A DNA stretch of 64,000 nucleotides from Onchocerca lupi (GCA_028564675.1 JAOVVO010000203.1:51815-115814); one strand, 5' to 3'. Shown: positions 1-12,862, numbered from the stretch's first letter. The notes: generated by a model not told the origin, from the letters alone. Program-made: numbers and translations.

Positions 1-295
1 TTGAAGAAGATTTGTGAAATTTTAGTAAATATATTCAATTAAATGATTTGAAAGAAAATTTGATCAATTTTTTTAAGCCGTTAAATATATAAGCTTATGT
101 TTAATTACATTAATAAAGAAACATATAACTGACAGACTTTTCCATGTGAAGCAAGAACAATGTGAAAACTTTCAACTTATTCGAACGCTAAATTTATTTC
201 GGTTCTTTTTTTTTGTTGAATTATAACAATTTTATCCCTAAAATGAATTATAATAAAAATTGATAAGTTACTCACTTTCACTGTTATATTTTCAG

Positions 296-692
296 TGCCA
301 CCTTATCAAGCATTATGCGAATACATCCTGATTATTTCTAATTTATCATTCCATTTAACAACAATAACCGATACACGTAATTTAAGGTTTAATTTTCGCA
401 AACAATAAATTGTATTTTTATTAATTAGTTTTGAAAATCATAAAGAAGAAATTTCAGTACAGTTTCATCTAAAATTATTTTCAAGCAGTAGCAATCATGT
501 TGAATTATTTGCTTCTTATTTCACGTTAATACGTAATATTTCATTTTCAGCTTTCTTATGTATCCACGTTTGTGTTCTGGTGAATGCGAACCAATGAATC
601 CTGAAAATTTTAAAAAAGGAGGCAAATTCGAATATTGTCGTTCACAAAATCATATAAATAAAAAACGGTTGATGAATCATGTGCCGAAATGA
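296..692 (+). CDS. 3' end of an unidentified gene (two last exons)
   Basis: Two exons join in phase: 296-386 (after TTTTCAG, donor AG|GTTTAA) and 551-692 (after ATTTTCAG, stop TGA at 690-692). The first leaves two bases of a codon and the second supplies the third. The readable part is about 76 residues. It begins PPYQALCEYILIISNL and later holds YPRLCSGECEPMNPENF and FEYC, then a basic end (KKRLMNHVPK). The CxGxC motif occurs in cystine-knot growth factors, but too few cysteines are visible to claim that family. The exon before 296 must end in phase 1 and was not found; it is probably left of the window. I do not recognise the protein. Confidence 0.5.
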
Positions 693-1967
693 GAGGAAAA
701 CTAAATTTTGATATTTCATTTAAACTTATTACTCAAAAGTTATTATTATCACTTCATTTGCTTAAAATATGCATTGCTCAGGAAAATTTAAATAGAATCA
801 AGGAGCAAGAAATTTTTGAATGAGCGAAAGTTATTTAGAATTATTTAAAACCATCATTACAATAAACAGATAAATGACCAAGATAACAATGATAATTTAA
901 TTAGCTTCCTATGACAAACAATTTTAAAAATCATATTATTGCAATTTTTTTTTTCAGGAACCTAAAAAATGAAAAATGATGGAAATAATTGATTTCCTTT
1001 TTTTTTCGAATATAAATTAATCTATTATAGATTAGAAACGTAATTTCTATTATTTAAAATTGATTTCTGAATATAATTCTGCTAAAATCTTTTATGTCAA
1101 CTTTTAAAAATCAAATTATGAAATTATTTATCACTCAAAGAGAGCATTAAAATCTCAGATTACATTTCTTGGTGAAAATAGAACATTTCATCCTGTGATA
1201 ATGGACAAAATTAAGTAAGGTAATTTTTGGATGGGAAGAAATTATTGCAAAAATATAGAAATACATCAAAAAACAGAATCGAAATCAGCGACAGATATCC
1301 TTTGAAATTAAAACCTCATAGATCTTTATCTTTATCACTTGTATATTTGAATTATCATTTTCAGTGAATTACGAAATTTTCCAGTTGTTTTAAAAAAATA
1401 ATCATAAATAAAATAATATAGAAAAAACCAGCATGGTACATTCAGGGTATAAATGAACTTTTTAAAATCATTCGAAAATTTTTTGAAGTTGTCAAAACAT
1501 TAATCCAAATATTCATATGAAAATATCTAAAATCTTACAAATTCCATTTTTCTTCAATCTGCCACATATTACTAATATATTTCCATACATTTTCATGTAA
1601 ATATGCAGCACATTTTTTATTCTTCTAATAAAATTATTCTATAAAAAGTACAATTTCGACACAATAAATTCCAAAACCAAATGCAACTGAATTAGCAATA
1701 AATTTATTATAAAATAAATCTAAAAAGAAAAAAAAAAATGCAAATCTTTGCTGTAACTATTTGTTACTCTTCACATAACTTTGCAAGTTTTTCATCGATT
1801 GATTTCAAATTATTAAAAAGTCTTCCTCTGAATAGCGCGTTCTTATATAAATATTGTGTATTACTTGTAACACTTGTGACAGGTAAAAATTTACACTCTA
1901 CACCATGCCTTCAGGAATGAACGGAATTTATTGATCACGCCTAGTTCCTGGATCCACCGGGAGTCTG
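693..1967. other. intergenic AT-rich stretch
   Basis: AT-rich DNA between two convergent gene ends. Several TTTCAG strings are followed at once by stops in all frames. The open frame at 1738-1917 has no splice or coding support. I see no gene here. Confidence 0.5.
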
Positions 1968-4900
1968 TCATTCGAAGCGTGGCCATTCCAGCTTATCGCT
2001 GAAATCGTGAGGAGTACACAGAATAAGTCCTTTCAAAATCATAAATGCTTAATATTAAAAAAAAGTATTGAAAATTATTTAAATATATTATTTTCATTTT
2101 ATATTTTGAAAATTACTCAAATATATTATTTCCACTTTATATACTGAAAATTATTTAAATATATTACTCATATTTTATATGTTGAAAATTACTTAACTAT
2201 ATTACTTCCATTTTATATGTTGGAAATTACTTAAATACATTATTTTCATTTTATATGCATTTGATATAAAAGACATGCAAATATTTCTTTTTCGTTTAAT
2301 TTGTATCTTTTCAAGTTTTTTTAATTTATGTCTTTTTTAAATTCAAATTCCTGTCAATCTTTCTATACTTTAGTGACTACACCATTTTCAATCTTATTAC
2401 GTCACATAAAACAAGTATTCTTGATTATAGTGAAAAGATTTGCATAATGAATCATTTGAAAGTTATTCCAAACAGTAAACAATAAGGGTTTAACTTTCCC
2501 TTTGAGCTTATTATGTTACCAGAATAATTAGGAAGTTATACGGAGCCGTATTTGACGCTGATAAGGAAATAATGGAAGTGAAGTGGCGCGACATAGTTTC
2601 AAAGTCACGAAAAATATTTTTACCGCCAAAACCTTCCAATTCACAGATAAACGTTAAAGAGCGACCCAGCAACAGCAACAGCTCGGAATTCCAAGAATTC
2701 CTGTTTAACAGTTCAAAGCAACGCAACAGTAGCAACAATCCAACAATCCACTTGAATAGCGACAAAGGAAAGAATAACCAGTGATCAATTTGTCTGGATG
2801 TTCTCTAATAATTGTTTGTTTCGATGAATCACTCTTCCTCAATCAGTAAAACCCTTCTCAACAACATTTATCTTTCACACAAGACACAAAATACCTTCTC
2901 ACACCTATTGTTGACCTAGCCGAATCGTAATAGCAAAAATCAATTTCCAATCCTACAAATCAAATAAAAAAGTTAAAAAAAAAAAACTACAAATCAAATA
3001 AAAATGTTTTAGGTTTTTACCCCAACACTAGAAATATGCGCTTTCTCTTTTTTTTTCACTACCCAGACTTAGTTACAGCATAGAAACATGCTTATTTGAA
3101 TGCAGTATTGTGTCAAAATTTCAAAGCAATAGATATGCGCTTTTCGATACACAATATTTTGGGTTAATATAGATAAAGTGCGTGTTTAAGAAAGTTTGGA
3201 GGTTTGAGAATTTGAACGAACGAACATTAAAATTTTTATTTATGTAGAATAGGTTGAGCTAGTCACAAATAAATTATAGGCAGAGGGATCTTCACTTATC
3301 GAGCTTTGTTGGGTTCGTTTTTATCAGTTCGTTTTTTAGAACTTTTATTGATTTACTTCCAGTTATAGAATTGGCCACAGAAATATTACCATAATCTCTA
3401 TAATTACATGACAATAGTTATTGATATAATTATTTGGAAGGAATTTCCCGAGTTTTCCATTTAATTGATTTACTTGGTTAATTATTTTTTAGTAGATTTC
3501 TTAATTCAGTGATATTTAAATATGAATTCATTTATTTGATTATAGTCATATTTATAAAACTGCTCAATTCAGATTAATACTGTTTGATTTTTAATCTATA
3601 TTTCAAGTGGGAATTCTGGAAGTAACCTAGAAATTTTATCAGAATCAAAATTCCAAGTAAACTTAGATATATGAAGAATAAAATATCTGCTACTGAAAAT
3701 ACGTAAAAATGGTAATTCCTTTCAGAATTTTTTGTTCAAATTTTAAACTTACATTTCGTTATCGCTACTAATGGAACTCACTGATACTGATTTAACTGAT
3801 TCTGGAAAACAGTTTGGAAATTTTTAAGCAAAATTAAAACAAGACTGAAGAGATTAATTTATCAACTTATGCTTGATTTATCATTATTAAGGTTATTATA
3901 TAGTTTGCGAATAAATACAGAGAATTTCGCAGAGTCTGTTAATTTTTATCATACATATCAAATTGGAACTTCTATGGATTGCCTAGTCAGTGAAGGAATC
4001 AACAATAAATATTTAGATGGTTAATATTGCGAATTTCATCGCAGAATCTCGGAGATCTGTTTGCGATATATTTTGCTCGTTTCTATCTGATTGATCGACA
4101 GCATTTCAATTAAAATTCATTTGCTACTTCGATATTTGACCATTGAAGTAATTACTTACTTGAACTAGGTGTACTTCCTGTTGTAGCTTCTTGTGCAGTC
4201 TTACTGCTCATTTCACTGCCGCTTGTGCTGCAAAGAAAAATTATGATTTTATCCATTCTTCAGAATAATGTTTCTGAAAGTTTCAGAATCCGGAAACTTC
4301 TCTGAATTGTCTGCTTCATCTGATCGATTTAATTAGACCTAAGAAGTTGATGACATAGGAACCTGTAAACTTTAGCTACATGCTTTCCTCGAATATCTTC
4401 ATTTTCGACATCGATATGTGAACTTGGGACATTAGATATTTCACGCCAGTCCTCTAATTTCTTGCCAGAATGTATTTTTTCAAACTGCAAATTCATTGCA
4501 AATTATTACCGCATCTTGTTTCAGAACATTTAAAGGTATTTGGCTTGAAATTGAAATTAAAATAATTCCACCTTTTATGTGTTGAAGCGAAAAGTGATGA
4601 AATAACACATAAGTATAATGCATAAGAAATTAGTCATTAAGTGAACTCTGTGTAAATAATTAATACAATACTCACGTCTAGTAATGTATAATTGATGCTG
4701 TTTGCAGCCTTTATTTGAATCTTTGATCGACGGATTACAAAATAAATATACCACGGTAAAATGATGATAGCCATGAAAATGCTTCCAACAAGCCAGATAA
4801 AATGAAACGTGAGTCGATGGTTTTTCGTAATCGGATCCACGTAAAATACTTTTTAATACGTGAAGAAAAATCATAGCAATTGATATAATAATACGAATAA

Positions 4901-6229
4901 AACAATGCAGCAGAGAGGAGGGTTAGTCCTTCTGCCAAAAAAACTTTGAGTTTCATGATTATAATTTTAATTTCAGATACAAATTTACACAAAACTGAAA
5001 ATCAAACTTCAATGATGAAAGTTTTGCTTACCGAAATTTTTCCAAACACTTTCGCTTTCCATTGTTATGATTGCTGCATTTACTAAAGCATTAAATCTTT
5101 TAAAATATATCAATAATTCAAAAAATCCAAGCTTGAAATATCCAATGCTACTACTGAAATTATTATCTCGTCTATCATCATTTCGAGCTTAAATTTGAAA
5201 TTGCCATAAAAATTTTATTTAATTTGAACAGAAACAAAATCGCCTACCATAAATGAATGTTTACGTTAGCTTCCTGAGATATTATAATATTAATGACTTC
5301 TTTTCATCTACACAATTTACATAACATGCAAATTTCCAAAAATCTGCTTGTTAACTTTTGTTTGAAAAGTTGAAAATTTATAACAATCGTTGTCAAGTGC
5401 TTGCACTTAAAATGCATTTACATTTGCATTCATGCATTTGCATGTTACTAATAAAGTTGCAAAGCTGCATAATGACAACAATCCTACACTCATTCTTTTC
5501 TCCCTCTCTCTTTCCAATGCACTTTTGTTTTTATGGCGTAAAATTTCAATTTTGAAATTTCACTTTTCTATCTACCCCAAGAAAAAATATCACACTTAAA
5601 ATAATACATCCATATTTTTTGAGCGCACAATATAACAAACAAAATTTTAGAAATTTGCATGTTATGTAAAGTATTTGTCTGGAAGTTATTTATATTATAA
5701 CACATCAGGAAGCTTATGATGAAAGTACGGTAGACGTACGTTACGTGAAACAGATAAATAAATGTCAAACTTATTTAAGTGATTTCTAACTTTCACTATT
5801 CGAGTATCTCTATCTTCAGCTGGTAAACGACATTGCTAAAATAATGTTAAAAAATGATAAAAATTTTTCTAAAAAATGATAAAATATGCTCAAAAAATGT
5901 TTTTTTTTTTTTCTGTCGCTATGTCTGAAACATCTTCGCATATGTTCTTCGATACTTAAAGCAATATATTCTTTGATATTGAAATCATGAACTTATAAAG
6001 ATTCCAAACTTAAAATCTCAATTTTCAAATTTTACAATCCAATAAAATGTTTTTTTCTATCTCTCTCACTCCAGTAAATGTTCCATTCCTTTTCAGCACA
6101 AATGATTTGCGAGCATTCGTTCATTGAATTTTCAATAGTTCGACGAGATATTTGAAATTCATTTGAGGATTCGAAGTCACATCTGAGGGAAATTATTATG
6201 AGCCAATATATAAAGAATATTATCGCCAT
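1968..6229 (-). CDS. putative single-pass membrane protein, unidentified
   Basis: Phase-matched exons on the minus strand: 5835-5771, 5153-5032, 4848-4676, 4484-4363, 4227-4160, 3801-3753 and a likely last exon 1998-1968. A first exon 6229-6070 starts MAIIFFIYWLIIISL, a signal peptide, 12 bases after CTCCAG, a possible trans-splice site. Its phase does not fit exon 5835-5771, so one small exon between them is unplaced. The order is signal peptide, an N-terminal part with cysteines and an NNSS glycosylation site, one membrane span (FIWLVGSIFMAIIILPWYIYF) followed by RRSK, then a Ser/Thr-rich tail with repeated SVSS. This predicts a type I membrane protein of roughly 280 residues. The acceptor of exon 4848-4676 (AAAAAG) is weak, but its phase fits. 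The last intron (1999-3752) contains the left arm of a large inverted repeat. I do not recognise the family. Confidence 0.6.
2025..2565 (+). repeat. left arm of outer inverted repeat (IR-A)
   Basis: Matches the reverse complement of 21965-22509. Easy anchors are GGAGCCGTATTTGACGCTGA at the right end and CAAACAGTAAACAATAAGGG in the middle. It contains about four tandem units of ~37 bp (2058-2260), each a GAAAATTACTTAAATATATT-like half plus a TTTTCATTTTATAT-like half. It lies inside the last intron of the membrane-protein gene. The right arm has about 21 extra bases (21989-22009) that this arm lacks. No terminal inverted repeat or coding capacity is visible. Confidence 0.85.
2566..3752. other. 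intronic / noncoding stretch
   Basis: Rest of the 1.75-kb last intron of the minus-strand gene. 2572-2784 (+) has an open frame of 70 codons rich in Ser, Asn and Gln, with higher GC than its surroundings. It has no splice partner and lies against the inverted repeat, so I do not call it a gene. Nothing else is supported. Confidence 0.4.
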
Positions 6230-7106
6230 ATTTATACTGGAGAACTTGATATATTTGTATCAGAGAACTTGATAAATGATGAAAATATCAATTATTTTCA
6301 ACAAAAACAGTCAATCTGGTTACGAACTCCAAATATTCAGTAATTTGAAAAGCGTGTTATCGGACAGAATGCCGGAACTGTTGCAAATAACCTGTAGCAT
6401 TGACAACATTATTTCATAAGTTGCTCTTTTTTTGTTTTTATGAATTCTCTGCAATTTATAATGAAATTTTGAATTTTAATTAATTTCAAAAAATTACTGA
6501 TCTTTGAACGAAATTTCTTCGCATGAAATATTTGTAAAATTGTCAAGATGGTTGTAATTGAAATTTAATGGAGCGGTTTCGAAGTTTGAGCTTCTTATGC
6601 AATATGACATCTGATGCTTTCTTAAGAATTCACATACTTAACGGAATAGATAGAACAGTCGAATAATTATTTAAAATGATTCTCAGAACAATCTCAATTG
6701 CAAAACAAAGAATACAAAATGCATAATTATGTTTGTTTTGCAATCGAGAAATCATTTTAAATTATTAATTCAATATCGCACTTTGTCACTGCTAATTTTG
6801 ATTCATTCATCGTCGGTCGCATTAAAAAGTTGGTAAAATTGCTATTGAGAACGTTTTTAACGATTGTTTTCGATCAGACAGTTAAATAATTTGGAGAGAA
6901 GAAAAAAATCAGCGATCAATCATTACAGTATTTCAAATATCCAAGTAGTCTTCAAATCATTTGAATTGATTTGTTTTAAATATATTACATTGATCATTGT
7001 GTTCCAAAATTTCTTTCGGATTTCACCTGAACCAGCATGTTATGCTATCAAACACTGATTAAGCCCAAATTAATTAATTACCAATTTCCGTCGCAGATCT
7101 CAGCAA
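6230..7106. other. divergent intergenic region
   Basis: 877 bp between two genes that run apart (minus start at 6229, plus start at 7107), so it must hold both promoters. No TATA box or operator can be assigned in this AT background. It contains the imperfect hairpin described separately. Confidence 0.5.
6664..6765. repeat. imperfect hairpin (local inverted repeat)
   Basis: The left arm ATTTAAAATGATTCTC plus ATTGCAAAACAAA pairs with the right arm TTTGTTTTGCAATCGAGAAATC plus ATTTTAAATT. The left arm has about 11 extra bases and the loop is about 22 bases. It sits mid-way between two divergent genes. Confidence 0.7.
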
Positions 7107-8674
7107 ATGCCAGTTGCAAAGATTGTGATAACCGACGAAGAACTCAGCAACGAAATTTTGCAACTCAATTCAGCGAATTTTTCGTTGCGAGTGGCACTTA
7201 TATTTCTCATTGTGACTGTTGTCATTTTCGCTATGATGCAATTCATCAAATTAACCGGTCAAATTTGGAAAATTAGTAAAAAAGCCACTAAGGTAAAATA
7301 GCGCCAAAAATTTCGCTCACTTTTCAAACCATCAAAATTAATAAAAATTCAGTTGTTTTCTTCCAATTAAAGTAGATTTATTTTGAATGGATGTTCTGAA
7401 TTTCCTGAAGAATACCCTGAGTGATTGACTGATTGATGATGAAAGTCGTAAAATTCTGAATGAATGAGATTTATCGACTTTATGTTGCATTCATCTTTTT
7501 TAATATTATCAATTATTGATCGTTATCAATCACTTACATTCAGACAGATTTTTTTTTCGACAGTGAAACGCCTGAAGTTATTATACATTCAAAAGACAGA
7601 AAATCTCGAAAGAAAACGAAAAGGTTTAACTCAGTTCTGTGCTTCTTCAATTTTTCATATTTCACTAATTAGACTTCTTGCCATCAAAAATTATTATTTA
7701 TTTATTCATTTTAAGCTTTATTCATGAGCTTTGATTAAATTTATCAGTAAAGTTCGAAATTTTATGATATAAGATTTAAAATTGTTGGTTCAAATCTCTT
7801 GTAGAAGAAGACCGAAGTATTCGTTGCCAAGTAAAAAAATGAAACTTCAATTATCACTGACGAACGAACGAGAAGGACAAGCTGTATCTGATAGTGCAAT
7901 AATTGCTAAGAAGAAGGAGACAGAAGAAAAAGAATCTCACTCACAACCAATTCATCCGAGAGTTTAGAATAAGCTTCTCCAAAAGAATAATAATCCGAGA
8001 AAGGAAAAATCAGCTTCAAGAATTCGTGGAATTCCAAGAAAGTATATTAGAATGAAACACAAATACTTTTCTTGAACAAATCATATTTTCCAACATTTTT
8101 AGCTTCCGATGAAGAGCAGAATGCAGCAGAAATAAAAGTTGTACCGCACGATGAAACACAAAATCTTTCGGATGAACTTCCTATACTGGACATCCAAGAT
8201 TCGCTAGCATTTTCCGACAATAAATCTTTAATTCCTGTCACAAGTACAAGATTTTGCATTGATTATGCATGTGTAATATCGTTCAGAAAGAGATAATACT
8301 GAAAATGTTTGCTAATAAATTTTACAATTCATTAAATTAAATTTAAAATGATTGAACTTGTCTTTGTAGATTTGCAAAATCTATCATCGACAACTCCAAT
8401 ATCTAGTAAGCAAAAGTCTGCGTTGCCGATGATAAAAGCTCAAGATTCTTTAATGTCCACTGATAAACAAAAGCCATTTCCATCAGTTGACAATGCCGAA
8501 CAAAGAAATTTGACAGCACAAGCCAAAGATCAGGAGCATATTTTCTTGCCAGCGAAACTTCAGGATTCTTTAATGGTCGTCAACAATCAGATACCATTAC
8601 AACCGGCTGGTAGTGCTGAACAATCACATTCGAGAATGGCATCAAAACCGGAAGAGACAAAACCTGCCCAATGA
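7107..8674 (+). CDS. small membrane protein with QDSL repeats, unidentified
   Basis: The ATG at 7107 lies just after TCGCAG and ATCTCAG, possible SL trans-splice acceptors. Exon 1 encodes about 56 residues with one hydrophobic segment (LRVALIFLIVTVVIFAMM) and no cleavable signal. Using the donor at 7276 (A|GTAAAA), it joins in frame to exons 8103-8243 and 8370-8674 (stop TGA), giving about 204 residues. The soluble part is hydrophilic and carries three degenerate repeats centred on IQDSLAF, AQDSLMS and LQDSLMV, two of them followed by AEQ. A stronger donor at 7293 (AAG|GTAAAA) joined to 7805 would instead end after KKTEVFVAK, so a short isoform is possible. I do not recognise the family. Confidence 0.6.
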
Positions 8675-8890
8675 AAAAAAGAAATTAAAGCCAAAAAGAG
8701 CAGATCAAATGAAATGTGATTACTATTGTTATTGGCACTATCATTTATCATCACCAGCATTATCATAACCATCAATGTTTTTAATCTGTTCGGTTCTTGC
8801 TGTGAAATATTTTTTTTTTTGAAGCTATAAAGTATTGCTTGGCGATTGTTGCTGTTTTCATTAATAATTAATCAGTGTATTAAATTTATC
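8675..8890. other. 3' flank of the QDSL-repeat gene
   Basis: Short spacer between the stop codon and the start of the inner inverted repeat. No feature is supported. Confidence 0.4.
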
Positions 8891-9617
8891 ATGGAAATAT
8901 GCTGTATAGGAATAATATGTAGAAATAATATTGGAATCGAATTAAATTTTACACGAAAAGAAGAAAGAATGAAATGTAAAAAGAGGTCAATATCATTTTA
9001 TTCTCATCCACCAATCATTAATTACTAAAGAAATTTGCTGTACTTAGTTAACCTGCACTATCATTTATCAAAATTCTTCAATTAATCGATCAATTTGTTC
9101 AGATTTTGTCGAAGTTAAAACACGCTAGAATTCGATTTCCTTTTTTTTGTTTTTGTTTTAATTTGAACTTAAAATTTATAATTAAATTGCTGCTATATTG
9201 TTTTATGAATAATTCTGTATTAAATGAATCGATTTTCCTTATTTCACGTCTTAAATTTACATAATTTTTTTATTCCTCCAATATAGATATAACCAGATTT
9301 AATTTTTCTCTGGCTAATTTAATCAATCATTTATATTTTTATGTACGAGATAAATCATTGATATTATTGATACTTATCATTTAATTATCAATTTATTCTT
9401 AGAAAATTGTAACTTGATTTTTAGTCATGATAAATTTACTGCAATTTTCTGGATGAATATGCGCAAAAACTTGCTTTAAATTTATCCTTTTCAAAAAAAG
9501 TCGGTATTTTCCATTTTCTGAAAAGATTTGATTTCACCTCAGCTTTTAAATCTGGAAATTTAGCCTTAATATCAAAAATTAATATCAAATTAATTTGAAA
9601 TGAATTAAGCAAAATTA
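8891..9617 (+). repeat. left arm of inner inverted repeat (IR-B)
   Basis: About 727 bp matching the reverse complement of 17281-18001 from end to end with scattered substitutions and small indels. Long identical anchors include TTACTAAAGAAATTTGCTGT, ACTTAGTTAACCTGCACTAT and GCGCAAAAACTTGCTTTAAA. No open frame is conserved between the arms. The arm begins about 220 bp after the stop of the upstream gene. Confidence 0.9.
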
Positions 9618-10813
9618 AGCAAATCGGATCATTAAAAATTCAGGTGTTCATTTGTTCAAAATCTTAAATATCCGAAGGTTCCTGAATAAACGTGTTTTCG
9701 AATACAACTTTACACCGGAATTTCAAATCAATTAGTGGAGAATTCGAAAAATTTTTTCAAAGTGAATAAACATTTAAAAATTTTTTTTTATTTCGATGTA
9801 TTAATTATACATATTTAGTTTATTTATTCAGTTGTATTCAATATATCCAATATTATACTTATCACTGTGACGTATCATATTTTTCAAATGATTGTACTAA
9901 TTACAATTAATTAGTATTAAAATATGCATATAAAAAATCGAAAATTTAAAATAATTTATGCTTAAAATAGATTTGTAGAAAAATTCAAATTTTATCTTAT
10001 AATTAATCAAATTTTTTGAAAATTGCTACCCGTAACATTTTAATTATTTTATACGATACATTCAAATGATTTATATAATTGCTTATGAGTATGTCATAAT
10101 AAAGCAAGAAAAAAATTGCCCTATGATATAAAATCACGGAAAGATCATCTTCATAACTCATCACTAAATCTCATTTGTTCAAATTTAAAAAATTATTGAA
10201 ATTTAAAGAATGAAATCGTATATCATACATCTCTCGTCCAGCATTTTCCATTTTTCATTATTTTATTTCTTGTTATTTTGTTTTTCATTTTCCTAATTCA
10301 TATTTATCATTTACAAATTAAGTTTTAATCATATATATTATACAAATGCTTTTTTTTTTTTTTTTTCAAAATATATACTGCCTATAGCCTAGATTATACC
10401 ATAAATTTATGATTTGTGTGCAAGAAATACAAGACAAATTTATTGGAAATTATATATTAATTTTAAGGGATGTATTTAAGTTTCACATAGATTGTAAATA
10501 TGATATGGTTTATGTATATAAGTGATAACATATCACCAGCTTCATGTTATCAGCCTCTCTTTAATTGCCACATTCTTCAAATTATTTTCGCTTTCATCGT
10601 CTTCAAAATCTGTGAAAAATTCTTGTTCACTTTATCAAAATATTTGATAAGTTCAGGGAAAATTCAATAAAATTTAAACTAATCATTCTGCAAAACAATT
10701 TGATACTGATCATGGAAGGTTTATCAAATCATTTAAATGCCAAATGCACAATTAAAAGAAAAAGTTGAAATATTTGGAAAAGACATGATGCGATTTTGAT
10801 GATAAAATTAAAC
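9618..10813. other. AT-rich noncoding stretch
   Basis: No exon with matching splice sites was found on either strand. It holds long A/T runs (for example near 10350) and the 3' flank of the minus-strand gene ending at 10814. Confidence 0.4.
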
Positions 10814-11984
10814 TTATTCCTCTGATTTATGTGCAAATAATTTTTTCACTTTACTCAACTTATTCGTAATTTGAAAAAATAAGAAACCTTTGTTAATGAA
10901 TCCGAATAAAAATAATGTAATTACATGACCAATAATCCAAAAAATCAATAATGGTTTTAACCATTTCCGACTGATCATTGATCGATTGATCGTATTATCA
11001 CATTCCTCAAATTTGAATTTTTTTTTTTTTTTTTGTTCATTGTTTTGCTAGTGAAATCTATTTGCAATTATTTTATGTTTAGTTTTACTTTTCATTTTTA
11101 ATATATTCAAGTAATCAAAGCAAATAAATCATTTTTTAATTCCAAATTATTTTATAAAAAAAATAGATTTCAATTTATATTTTGATTTGACTGAAACTAT
11201 TCGAATTATATTATTTTCCAAGTCTCATTATGTCATAAAAATTTTGAGCCTTAATTTTGCAAATAATTTTTAAATTTCAAAAAAATTTTCCTCCGAAAGA
11301 GAATCTGGGCAATTTGGACTGTATGAATGAGTAAAACGTTAAAAATATTCTCTTGTTTTATCTTTTTTGATTTTTAACTATTCATTTTGTTTCCTCTCTT
11401 CCTCGTGTCAATTATCTCCCATATGATAATTGCCATGATTATATATATCTTAGCTTTTCCTAGCGTAATTTCCAGATAGATTAAAAAAGCACAAATTTGT
11501 CTGCTGAAAAATTTTTGAAATATTCAAAAAATTTGAAATTTTAACAGACGGAATTAAACATCAATAAAACTTACAACAGTTGGAGAAAGTTCCTTATCAT
11601 CATCCGAAATACAATCAAGGCCTTTTTCAATTTCGGTCAAAAATATTTCTTCCTTTACCGATTTATCAAATAATTCATAAAATAATTTATTATCAGTTGG
11701 TGCCGTTATATAAAGCCATATCATTACTGCACCATTCAATGATACTATAATTATAAATAGAGCTGCCAATAAATACATTATATTTAAACGAAATGCTCGC
11801 TGCAATAAAATTTAATTTTAAATATTTGATAGTTTTGTAAATGATATGATAAAAAATGCAAGAATGAAAATGACAATCATAATTTTTATAATTAAATGAA
11901 TTATCTAGGCTAATATATTTCAGTTATCATGTTAATTTTATCCAAAACATAAAGAACTATATGAGAAAAAATTGTTGAAGAAAT

Positions 11985-12015
<31 letters not shown>

Positions 12016-12862
12016 TAAAAAGGAATTTTTAAAATTCGAATTTTTTCATTCATCAATTACCTCTTCCGCTGTTTTCGGTTTTTTTAAATTAAAGAAAAAT
12101 GGTATAATTAATAGCATTGCTATAAATATTGTTGCCGTTGATGTGCACCATAACAATAACAATTTTTGTTCATGCTGAAATTTATTGATAATGAAAATGG
12201 AAAAAATATCAATTTAAAAATTTAAAAATTGCTAAAAAATCAATTTTAATAATTTGAAAATGTTACATTAAATTCAAATTAATTGCTAGTTTATATTTAC
12301 ACTCTTTTCCACTCGGAATCTAAATCCAAAGATTCCATTAATTGCTTGTTAATGCACTTTTCACTAATTACTCCAAAAACTTGCTCAGAATTTGTCTGTT
12401 TTGTATATTTACAAGTATAAATAAAAATAGCAAACATAGAAAACAAACAAATATTAAACGTTAATTTAAATATGAATATAAATATAGGAAGTTTTTTTTT
12501 TTTTTCAAGTGAAAATAAGGCAAAATGTAATAAACAAAGAAATATGATTGTTGTGTAAACTCATTAATAGTTTGTAATTTTTGAAATAATTTTTCAAAAA
12601 ATGGAAATACTAAATTAATGCGAACATTTCTAAGAATTTGTCGTTCATTATTGGTCCAGGTAAATCCCACAATTTCTTTTCGTTTAGTATCATCAAACAT
12701 ATACATTGCTATAGGAAATAATATTGTACATAATTCGTAGTATTTTTGTGCGACAGCCATTGACATTGCCGAAACGACAAGTTCAAAGCCGCAAAGAAGA
12801 AAAATTGCATATTTATGAAATGGTGGCGAATAACCAGCCCATTGAAACAAATATGTTTTCAT
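10814..12862 (-). CDS. multi-pass membrane protein, unidentified
   Basis: The ATG at 12862 follows TTCTTGCAG by seven bases, a typical trans-splice context, and every frame across that junction except from the ATG closes. Exons 12862-12536 (109 codons, weak donor GTTTAT), 12395-12303 (31), 12174-12061 (38) and 11799-11575 (75) all join in phase 0. A last exon 10970-10814 ends HKSEE-stop but needs a phase-2 partner, so one small exon between 10971 and 11574 is unplaced. Hydrophobic segments: FLLCGFELVVSAMSMAV with ILFPIAMYMF, LLLLWCTSTATIFIAMLLII, MYLLAALFIIIVSLNGAVMI and LLIFWIIGHVITLFLFGF. That makes four or five spans in about 310 residues. An acidic loop (EKGLDCISDDDKE) follows the third. 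No family is recognised. Confidence 0.6.

Noticed and set aside
1930..2010. GC-rich block considered as a tRNA or snRNA
   Set aside because: No cloverleaf, A/B boxes or snRNA core motif; it fits a terminal exon instead.
2488..2507. SL1-like string (GGTTTAACTTTCCCTTTGAG) inside the outer inverted repeat
   Set aside because: It matches SL1 only with gaps and substitutions, and the other repeat arm (reverse complement near 22042-22070) is further from SL1. Probably coincidence.
2511..2765. Leu-rich 84-codon open frame on the minus strand
   Set aside because: Antisense to a CAG/AAC-rich stretch next to a repeat, with no splice partner.
4676..4931. Apparent frameshift in the membrane-protein gene between 4931 and 4848
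   Set aside because: Skipping to the weak acceptor before 4848 restores the frame exactly, so no frameshift is needed.
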